A stretch of 12,892 nt of DNA from CAZKUN01 sp964555935 (GTDB lineage: Bacteria > Armatimonadota > Zipacnadia > Zipacnadales > VGFC01). The notes below the pieces were generated by a model that had not been told where the DNA came from, did not search any database, and saw only the letters and a list, made by a program, of their open reading frames with translations. Shown here piece by piece: positions 6,536 through 12,892 of this stretch (positions are counted from its first letter, which is position 1; each line of letters begins with the position of its first letter). The DNA is taken from positions 1 to 12,892 of the forward strand of contig CAZKUN010000252.1 of assembly GCA_964555935.1 (NCBI GenBank), written 5' to 3'. A program made the position numbers and the translations under genes.

Positions 6536-9391
6536 ATGCGCATCACCTGTGTTCCCGTCTGGCTCGTCGCCATCGCTATCGGCCACGGGGCCATTGCTCA
6601 AGATCTCCCAGCCAATCCCGGCTTCGAGGAAGTGGTCGACGGTGGCGCCCTCCCAACGCGCTGGCAACCTCGTGGCGTCACGCGTGACGCTCACGAGTTG
6701 GCGCAGGACGCTCGCACGGGCGAGTGGGCGGCGCAGATCAAGTTCACCGAGGGCGAAGGCAACCAGGTCTCGGGCTACTACTACTCCGACCCACAACCCC
6801 TTCCCGCCTGCAAGCGCGTGACCGTATCCGCCTGGGTGAAGGTGAAGTCCGGCGGCCGAGGCGCCTACCTGCGACTCCTGTTCCAGCAAGGGGACGCGTA
6901 CATCGGTCTCCACAACAGCGTGGCGACCAATGACACCGAGGGCGAATGGACGCGCCTCGAGGTCTCGGCCAAGCCGCCCCCAGAAGCGGAGGCGTGGCGG
7001 ATGTCCATCGAGCTGTCTGGCCTCGGGACCGCCGTGTTCGATGACTGCGCCGCAGACATCGAGCCGGCTGACGTGATCCCCGCGGCAACCAGAGATGCGC
7101 CGGCCGACAAGCCAATCGAACTCGGAGAGGGCCGGTTCGGCATCATTGGCGCGGTGGCTGACCCCGCTGAAGGCCTGCGGGTGACCACCATGCTCAAGGG
7201 GCGTTCGGCACTGCCGCCCACGGTCCACCTCGGCGCGGTCTGGTACCGGGGGCAGGAACAGCTCGGGGTCGTCGACACGCGTGCAAAGGCGTGGCAGGCG
7301 GAGACTGAGGCCTCGCTGCCTGTCCGAGTGATGGCAGGCGCCGACGCGTTTCGCCCCATCGTCTACGCGGACTCGCGGGAACTCTGGGAGGCTGCGGAGA
7401 TCGCTGTTCCGGAGCTTCAGGCGATCTCCCAGGCCGAGATCGCACCGCTTCGGATTACGCCCGCGCCTCACCCCCGGTTGTTCCTGACCCACGATGAGCT
7501 CACCGATCTGCGGTCGGCGCTGGCCGACGATCCTCCCCCGGACCTGGCCAACGTATATGCTCAGCTCCTCGCCGTGGCCGACAAGTGCTTTGAGGAGCAG
7601 GAGATCGTCGTCTACGGCGGACGGTATAGCACAAGCCTCCCGCCTGCCGTGCCCGCGCGTCACGAGGACAACTTCCCCTATTGGACAGGCCTATCGCGCG
7701 AGATCGAGGTCCGGATAGAGGCGCTGGCCGCCGCGTATCTCCTTACGGGGGAGGCCCGCTACGCGGAGCTGTGCAAGACCTGGACGCTCGCTCTCTGTGA
7801 GTGGCCGCAGTGGACGGACCCCGACTACGCCTCGCCGCCAGCCTGCCTCGACACAGGCCACTTCTGCCACGCCGTGGCCTTCGCCTATGACCTCTGCTAC
7901 GATGCGCTGACCGAGGACGAACGGACGACCGTCCGCAACGCGTTGCTTGAGAAGGGCGCCGAGGCGGTGTTTCAGGCCGGCGAGAACGGCTGGGCACAGA
8001 CGATGGGCTGGCCCAATGGCTTCGCCGTCGTGATGGGGGGCATGGGAATCGCGGGGATCGCGACGCTGGGTGATGATAATCGCGCCGAGGGCTACGTTCG
8101 CTACGCCCGCCGGCGGCTGTACGAGTTCCTCGAGGCCCGGGATCGCGATGGCGGCTATGTCGAAGGCCTGACGTACGGCGGCTATGCCATGAGTCTCACC
8201 ATGCCCTTCGCAGCGACCCTCTCCGTGCATGGCGATGACCTGCTGGCGGGCCACTCGTACGTCGAGAAGACGCTCCGATTCGCCGCGCGCTGCCTCGATC
8301 CAAGCAGCGCCACCAGCGTCAACTTCTGCGACGCCAGCTACTCCACGCGCGGGTACAACCCGGTGGCGGGTTGGCGCGCCCGGCACGGCGATGGACTAGG
8401 ACGGTGGTACCTGCAGCAGAACGAGGGTCTTTCGAGGCTCTGGAGGTACACGCCGCCACTGGCCGTGCTTTGGCATCCGCTAGGCGTCGAGGCGGAGCCT
8501 CCCGGCGACTGGCCTTCCGTGGCCCACTACCGCGACATCGGCTGGGTGCTTATGCGGTCAGGTTTCAGCGCGGACGATTTCTCGTTCGCCATGCGCTCGG
8601 GCCATGCCGGTAGCCACTGCCAGCTCGACCAGAACTCGTTCATGCTGAACGTGGCCGGCAAGTGGCTCCTGCAGGACCCCGGCTACGGCCGGACGGAAAC
8701 GGACTTGCACAGCACGCTCATGGTCGATGGCAAGGGTCAGTCGCGTTCGGGGGGCCGCATGGAGGCCTGCGGAGAGGTGGGCGACATCGTCTACGCCGCC
8801 GGCGACGCTGCGTCCTGCTACGACGCCCTGGAACGCTTCACGCGCCACGTCATCATGGTAGACACCTCGTACCTCGTAATCGTCGATGAGATCGCGTCGA
8901 TAGAGGGCGCCGTATCCATCGAGTCGCAGTTCGTTACGGGTGTCGAGACCCCGGAGATCGCGGGCGAACGGATCGCGCTGCGCGCCGACGGGGCTGGCTG
9001 CGACATCATCGTGGGTCATGATGCCGAGACCCGGACTGTCGACGCCGAAGGCCCGAAGCGGATTCGCCTGGCCTACACGGCGGACCAGCCGGCTCTGCAT
9101 CCGATGGTAATCTTGCCCGGCAACGGCGGCGCGCAGGCTACGTGTGAGTTCGAGGCGACGACCGACGCTGTCCACATCCGTATCGCCACGGGCGGCGGGC
9201 TTGACCACATTCTCCTCAACATCAGCGGCGATAGCCGAACGGTGGGTGGCCTCACCTCGGACGCGCGGGTGACCCGGCTTCATGTTAGCGACGGCCAGGT
9301 GGACAGTGCCTCGGTCGTGTGGGGTAGCCGGGTAAGGCTGGGCGAGGAGACCGTGCTGGAGGCCGAGGGGAAGCGAGACTTCTGGCGGTAG
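6536..9391 (+). CDS. Exported heparinase II/III-like polysaccharide lyase with N-terminal carbohydrate-binding domain
   Basis: A 951-residue protein with a clear Sec signal peptide (CVPVWLVAIAIGHGAIAQ, cleavage near residue 22). Residues about 25-175 form a CBM4/9-like beta-sandwich, opening NPGFEE and containing VTVSAWVKVK and a TEGEWTRLEV strand. A bridging beta region follows. The helical lyase domain (DUF4962/heparinase N-terminal type) opens HPRLFLTHDELTDL near residue 312 and includes NGWAQTMGWPNG (about 484-495) and GGYVEGLTYGGYAM (539-552), with Tyr547 or Tyr550 as the likely catalytic tyrosine. The heparinase II/III C-terminal beta domain carries GHAGSHCQLDQNSF (His690, His694, Asp698) and LHSTLMVDG (His725), positions expected for catalysis or metal binding. 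The family cleaves uronate-containing polysaccharides by beta-elimination; alginate, glycosaminoglycan and other uronans cannot be told apart here. An 86-bp gap separates it from the URO-D gene, probably the same operon. Confidence 0.9.
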   Translation: MRITCVPVWLVAIAIGHGAIAQDLPANPGFEEVVDGGALPTRWQPRGVTRDAHELAQDARTGEWAAQIKFTEGEGNQVSGYYYSDPQPLPACKRVTVSAWVKVKSGGRGAYLRLLFQQGDAYIGLHNSVATNDTEGEWTRLEVSAKPPPEAEAWRMSIELSGLGTAVFDDCAADIEPADVIPAATRDAPADKPIELGEGRFGIIGAVADPAEGLRVTTMLKGRSALPPTVHLGAVWYRGQEQLGVVDTRAKAWQAETEASLPVRVMAGADAFRPIVYADSRELWEAAEIAVPELQAISQAEIAPLRITPAPHPRLFLTHDELTDLRSALADDPPPDLANVYAQLLAVADKCFEEQEIVVYGGRYSTSLPPAVPARHEDNFPYWTGLSREIEVRIEALAAAYLLTGEARYAELCKTWTLALCEWPQWTDPDYASPPACLDTGHFCHAVAFAYDLCYDALTEDERTTVRNALLEKGAEAVFQAGENGWAQTMGWPNGFAVVMGGMGIAGIATLGDDNRAEGYVRYARRRLYEFLEARDRDGGYVEGLTYGGYAMSLTMPFAATLSVHGDDLLAGHSYVEKTLRFAARCLDPSSATSVNFCDASYSTRGYNPVAGWRARHGDGLGRWYLQQNEGLSRLWRYTPPLAVLWHPLGVEAEPPGDWPSVAHYRDIGWVLMRSGFSADDFSFAMRSGHAGSHCQLDQNSFMLNVAGKWLLQDPGYGRTETDLHSTLMVDGKGQSRSGGRMEACGEVGDIVYAAGDAASCYDALERFTRHVIMVDTSYLVIVDEIASIEGAVSIESQFVTGVETPEIAGERIALRADGAGCDIIVGHDAETRTVDAEGPKRIRLAYTADQPALHPMVILPGNGGAQATCEFEATTDAVHIRIATGGGLDHILLNISGDSRTVGGLTSDARVTRLHVSDGQVDSASVVWGSRVRLGEETVLEAEGKRDFWR

Positions 9392-9392
9392 A

Positions 9393-9404
9393 GCCCGGCC
9401 GGGC
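9393..9404. repeat. 12-bp perfect palindrome at the convergent junction
   Basis: GCCCGGCCGGGC is perfectly self-complementary and lies two bases after the lyase stop codon and just beyond the end of the convergent DUF4832-type remnant. It can form only a 4-bp stem with a 4-base loop and has no T-tract on either side. A terminator role for the two convergent units is possible but weak; it may be chance in GC-rich DNA. Confidence 0.3.
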
Positions 9405-9407
9405 CGG

Positions 9408-9723
9408 TCACTTGGCGGCATACCGCAGGCTCCCATCGTTGCGCGGTCCAGCAACGACACTTCGACGGGCCACTGGTAGTAGAACGGAGCTGATCCGGTG
9501 TTGCGTACGGTCAGTTCAACGTGTAGTCTTCTCCCGTCGCCCACTCGTGGTCGACGCGTCCGCCGAGCGTCGTGAAGCCCTTCAGCGGATTGCGTAGGGC
9601 GCCGGCGTATGGGAGCGGCGTGACGTCAACCGCGGAGTCCTCCGCGGGGGCGCGCTGTGGCAGCAACGGGCGCGAGAGGCCAGCGGCAAGTAGCGTGCCT
9701 GTGAAGCGTCTCCTGCTGGTCAT
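9408..9723 (-). pseudogene. DUF4832-type gene remnant: internal deletion and two frame changes
   Basis: The start is intact: GGAGG (9731-9735) lies 7 bases before ATG 9723. The leader is Tat-like (TSRRRFTG with twin arginines, then LLAAGL). The mature protein begins PYAGALRNPLKGFTTLGG, the opening I associate with DUF4832-type proteins. This frame stops at 9511. In a second frame, from about 9542, the sequence reads LHVELTVRNTGSAPFYYQWP then VEVSLLD (to 9446), which resembles the C-terminal beta-sandwich of the same proteins. After a GC repeat at 9441-9445 a third frame continues RNDGSLRYAAK to a TGA at 9408-9410. N- and C-terminal pieces are therefore joined with most of the usual several-hundred-residue body missing. 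It follows the GH2-like gene by 44 bases on the same strand, so it was once part of that unit. The family name is from pattern recognition; the broken state is read directly from the frames. Confidence 0.72.
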
Positions 9724-9730
9724 GCAAAGG

Positions 9731-9735
9731 CCTCC
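9731..9735 (-). promoter_or_regulatory. Ribosome binding site of the DUF4832-type remnant
   Basis: GGAGG on the minus strand lies 7 bases before the ATG at 9723. It selects this start over the upstream in-frame ATG at 9774, which would overlap the preceding gene and precede the Tat-type leader. It also shows that the 5' end of the remnant is still well preserved. Confidence 0.65.
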
Positions 9736-9767
9736 GATGCGTTCGCCCAGGCCAGCCCGCCGCTGTC

Positions 9768-12700
9768 TCACCACCTGTAATACCGATACGGATCATCCAG
9801 CTTCGTCGGCTCGTCCACGTAGTGTCCGTCCAACCACCGACCCGGGTGGAATATGCCGATCCTCCCGCGCGCGATGCCTCCGGACTGGAACGTGTCGAGC
9901 ACCTTCACGACAAGCACGTTCCCGGTCGGCCTCAACTCGCCCGCCGCGACGGCGTATTCCCTCGCCGCCTCCCAGTAGTCGTCCGGATTCGTGTCCTCGC
10001 CGATGTGTCCGATCAGCTTGCCGTTCACATACGTCCAGTCCTCATCGTCGACCGATCCGAAGGAGAGGACCACCGGACTGTCGACCTCGGGCGCATCGAA
10101 GACCCGTCGGTACCAGACCACGCCGTTATACTCGGCCAGCCCCGGGATCTGGTCCTCCCACATCCCGGGCACGGTGATCTCCCGCCACGCGGAGGCATCG
10201 AAGTCCGCCCGCGACATGCTCTCCACAGTCAGCGCCTCATCCGGGTCCTCCACGCACCGCCACGTCCCCGCGAGGTCCAGATCCGCCGCTGGCGTCGTAT
10301 TAAGCCTCGCGCCGATGCGCGAGTCGATTGCGACCCCGCAGGTGGTCAGAATGCCACCCAACGCCAGGTTCGCTCGTCGGCGCGATATCCTCAGGTACGG
10401 CTTACCGGTGTCGTCGAAATCGCTGGGCAGAAACTGCGCCAACACGTACCGCGTCCCGTCGATCTCACCCTCCGCGAACACGCCCGTGTCCACCACATCC
10501 AGGCCGTCGGGCGCGCTCACAATGGCCTCCACCGGCATCCTCCCGCGCCAGTGCAGCTCGGAGTTCCCCAAGCCCACGAGCGCGCCGCTCTGGGGCTTGC
10601 CAATCAGCGTATGAGTGACTGTCCTGGGCTCCGTCTTCACCTCGAATGGCAGGACGCGCGATAACTCGTCGCCGCTCATCCCGAGGCAGACCACCGTCCC
10701 CGCATTGGGCACGGCATCCGCGCCCGAGCCCAGTATCGCAACACTCCCCTCGCCGAGTCTCACCCCCAGCGCCTCAAGCTCATCCCGCGTCGCTTGACCG
10801 CCCACGTACGTCGCCTCACCCAGGGCCGTCGTCCGCGGGACCGAAGCATACTCCAGTAGATTCGCCAGCACTCGCTCCGCCGCTGGGTCATCGCCATCGC
10901 GGCCGGTTAGGTCGAGTTGGCAGAATATGGCCCGGCCAGCCCCCGCAATCCACTCGAAAAGCGGCGTGTACTGCAGGTCAAACTCACAGTCCATCACGAA
11001 CGAGTAGTTTCCGCGGTGCGGCTTCTCAACCACCACGCTCGCCACCGTACCATAATTGCCCCACTGCCACGTCCGGCTGTTCGCGAATCCGCACCAGTCT
11101 TCCCTCGGGTAATCGCCAATGAACCCCGTCCGCTTGGGGTACGCCTCGACCAGCGTCCCGCTGCCTCGCCAATCTCTCATCAGTTCATCCGTCAGCCCCC
11201 GCGCCATGGGGTGGTTCGGCTGGCGGATATACACGCGTCGAGTGCCCGGACTCGCCGTCCGGAAGCCCCAGTTCCTCTGCAGCGTTTCCTCGGTCTGCTC
11301 GAAGATCAGCACGGTCGTCCCCTGCGCCGCGAGCGCCTCGATGTCGATCTCCGGGCCATCCACCCCAATGGCCTCCCGCCCGATGATGAGCAGCTTGCAC
11401 CCCTCGGGCGGATCGAACTGCGTCAGCGGCTTGAATGCCACGCGGTGCTGCTTGAGTAGCTTCCTCGTCAGCCCTTTCGGATCGTAGCACGCCACCCTCG
11501 CGCCGAGGTCGACCTTGGGCCTCCCCGGCTTCGGCACGAGAGTGAACCGGAACTCGTCCTGCATCACCGCGTCCACGTTCTTGCTGTCCGTCACCGTCAG
11601 TCGGACCGAGCCCTCCGTGTCATCGACAACCTCGGGCACGCTGAACCGAATGGGCTTCACCAGCTTCCCGCCCGGTGGGATCCCGCCGCTGCTGTTCACC
11701 GCGTAGATATCGCCGCCCCCGACGCGCACGATGGCGTCGGTCCCAACATGGACCTCCCGGCGCGAGTCGTTCAGGACCACCACCTGCATCGTGATTTCCT
11801 CGCCACTCATGAAGACATGGTCCTGAGCCGTGAAACGCTGCGGCTTACCCGAGATGAACGCCAGCATCTCGCTATTGACGTCCGCGAACGTCTCCCCTAG
11901 CGACGTCCGCTCGACGTGCCCCTCAGGCTCCGGGCACGTCAGCCAATCCGTGTTCCACGCAACCACATCCGGCGCGATTCCCGGCCGCTGGAGGTCGTCC
12001 CAGTTCGTCTCAAGCCTCACGTCCTCGCCGCTCGACCCCGGCACCGTCCGGAACAGATCCGCCTGGTCCCAAGGCAACATCGCCGACACTCCGTACGTTC
12101 GGAAAGCCGGCCACGTCTCCCGCGTGAACGCCGACTTGATCTCGAGGAAGTTGTGCTCCCACCTGTTGCTCCAGTAGCTGGCTAGCACGCTTGAGATATG
12201 AAACGGCTCGCCGCGCGCATACACCCGCTCCACCGTGTCGTAATGGCGCACATCATCAGGCGTCAACTCATACGCCGCGTCCCCGTTGTGGATAGCGCCG
12301 TACTCCGCCGTCAGCGGCTCAGAATCCACGTTGTTTGTCCAGATGAACGGACCCTCGCGGTGCCCGCCCCACGACGCTTGGTGCGGCAGGCCAAACTCCA
12401 CGAAAAACAGTGGCTTCACCCCATCCGTCCGCCACCGGCTGACCCATTCCATCCGCTCCTGCAACGGCGTCCAGCACAGATAGCAGTTCAGCGTGATCAT
12501 CTGGTTCAGCGACCCGCTCTGATGGTGGTAGCACGGGCGCGTGTCGTCCAGCCCCGCCACGTAATCCTCCGCGAGCGTCGCCGCCTTCCGTCGGAGGTGC
12601 AGGTCTCCGCCATCGCCCTCGCCCGGCTGGAACGCTCCGTCGAGTTGCCCTGGATTCTGGTCGTCTCGCCACCCCGCGAAGTTGTGGTTCATCGCGTACA

Positions 12701-12892
12701 TCAGGATGCTCGGATGGTTCCGCACCCGCCTCACCTCATAGTCCACCACTCGATCCCACGCCTCGCGCTTCTCCGCGTCCTCAAATTCCCGCCAGATCCG
12801 CTTCACGTGTCGGATCGAGTGGCTCATCGGGAAACCGGCCTCATCGCCCGCCCGCATCGTGTCGTCGAGGTACGCGAAGCTCTGCGCCTCGA
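9768..12892 (-). CDS. GH2-like multidomain glycosidase, partial (N-terminus off the right edge)
   Basis: The frame is open from the window edge; the ATG at 12857 is internal, since in-frame codons (EAQSFAYLDDT) continue above it. Numbering from that ATG, residues 1 to about 320 are the later part of a GH2-type TIM barrel. They contain VRNHPSILMYAMNHNFAGW (45-63), where typical GH2 enzymes have NHPSI...GNE, and KPLFFVEFG (148-156), where Glu154 matches the nucleophile. The acid/base Asn-Glu is replaced by Asn57-His58-Asn59. Then come an Ig-like beta domain (about 338-445), an alpha/beta domain resembling a class I glutamine-amidotransferase or beta-galactosidase trimerisation fold (about 449-672), a linker region, and a C-terminal jelly-roll (about 857-1010, with ITVPGMWEDQIPG and WTYVNGKLIGHIGED) of the sugar-binding type usually found at GH2 N-termini. 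It probably acts on plant or algal glycans outside the cytoplasm, but the signal peptide lies beyond the window. It heads a minus-strand unit with the DUF4832-type remnant. Confidence 0.85.
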   Translation of the reverse strand, partial: EAQSFAYLDDTMRAGDEAGFPMSHSIRHVKRIWREFEDAEKREAWDRVVDYEVRRVRNHPSILMYAMNHNFAGWRDDQNPGQLDGAFQPGEGDGGDLHLRRKAATLAEDYVAGLDDTRPCYHHQSGSLNQMITLNCYLCWTPLQERMEWVSRWRTDGVKPLFFVEFGLPHQASWGGHREGPFIWTNNVDSEPLTAEYGAIHNGDAAYELTPDDVRHYDTVERVYARGEPFHISSVLASYWSNRWEHNFLEIKSAFTRETWPAFRTYGVSAMLPWDQADLFRTVPGSSGEDVRLETNWDDLQRPGIAPDVVAWNTDWLTCPEPEGHVERTSLGETFADVNSEMLAFISGKPQRFTAQDHVFMSGEEITMQVVVLNDSRREVHVGTDAIVRVGGGDIYAVNSSGGIPPGGKLVKPIRFSVPEVVDDTEGSVRLTVTDSKNVDAVMQDEFRFTLVPKPGRPKVDLGARVACYDPKGLTRKLLKQHRVAFKPLTQFDPPEGCKLLIIGREAIGVDGPEIDIEALAAQGTTVLIFEQTEETLQRNWGFRTASPGTRRVYIRQPNHPMARGLTDELMRDWRGSGTLVEAYPKRTGFIGDYPREDWCGFANSRTWQWGNYGTVASVVVEKPHRGNYSFVMDCEFDLQYTPLFEWIAGAGRAIFCQLDLTGRDGDDPAAERVLANLLEYASVPRTTALGEATYVGGQATRDELEALGVRLGEGSVAILGSGADAVPNAGTVVCLGMSGDELSRVLPFEVKTEPRTVTHTLIGKPQSGALVGLGNSELHWRGRMPVEAIVSAPDGLDVVDTGVFAEGEIDGTRYVLAQFLPSDFDDTGKPYLRISRRRANLALGGILTTCGVAIDSRIGARLNTTPAADLDLAGTWRCVEDPDEALTVESMSRADFDASAWREITVPGMWEDQIPGLAEYNGVVWYRRVFDAPEVDSPVVLSFGSVDDEDWTYVNGKLIGHIGEDTNPDDYWEAAREYAVAAGELRPTGNVLVVKVLDTFQSGGIARGRIGIFHPGRWLDGHYVDEPTKLDDPYRYYRW

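Noticed and set aside
6392..7663. 423-codon open frame antisense to the lyase N-terminal half
   Set aside because: It is the reverse-strand shadow of the signal peptide, CBM and linker region of a well-supported gene; no RBS or family resemblance.
8558..9407. Downstream part of the 328-codon minus-strand frame that includes the DUF4832-type piece
   Set aside because: Only its first 33 or so codons (to 9446) resemble a protein family; the rest is a shadow of the lyase gene.
1..12892. CRISPR arrays, tRNA or rRNA genes, insertion sequences, attachment sites
   Set aside because: No regularly spaced repeats, no tRNA-like arms, no transposase motifs and no terminal inverted repeats with target duplications were found by eye.

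Overview
The window is GC-rich bacterial DNA. It holds five sizeable genes, one broken gene remnant and one gene running off each end. No rRNA, ribosomal protein or other marker is present, so the phylum cannot be fixed. The gene mix is large multidomain secreted glycoside-hydrolase-like proteins, a heparinase II/III-type lyase, a URO-D/MtaA-family protein and a DUF4832-type remnant. From general knowledge this suits free-living polysaccharide degraders of the Planctomycetota/Lentisphaerota/Armatimonadota kind; that placement is inference.

Layout. At the left edge a minus-strand gene for an exported TPR-like protein (start at 695) runs off the window. It is divergent from a small plus-strand cytoplasmic thioredoxin-fold gene (959-1540). 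The 263-bp gap between them carries a nested inverted repeat (792-845). A short hairpin follows the thioredoxin-like gene's stop. Three plus-strand genes come next and look like one transcription unit: a 1248-residue exported glycoside-hydrolase-like protein (1621-5367), a URO-D-family protein (5386-6449, 18 bp downstream, with a one-base frameshift near 5497), and an exported heparinase II/III-like polysaccharide lyase (6536-9391).

The right-hand third is on the minus strand and convergent. A large GH2-like glycosidase enters from the right edge and ends at 9768. A good ribosome binding site and a Tat-type leader (start 9723) follow 44 bp downstream. They open a DUF4832-type gene that has collapsed to about 105 codons by internal deletion plus two frame changes, a remnant missed by plain ORF calling.

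Working together: three exported proteins (GH-like barrel, lyase, GH2-like) are built to bind and cut a complex, probably uronate-containing, polysaccharide outside the cytoplasm. The URO-D-family protein is cytoplasmic by sequence and may handle methyl groups released from the glycan. No transporter, sulfatase, regulator or corrinoid protein is visible here, so the pathway is incomplete. The points most worth checking are the decayed DUF4832 gene, the unusual N-H-N sequence where GH2 enzymes carry their acid/base Asn-Glu, the unassigned large barrel protein, and the URO-D gene set between two carbohydrate-active genes.
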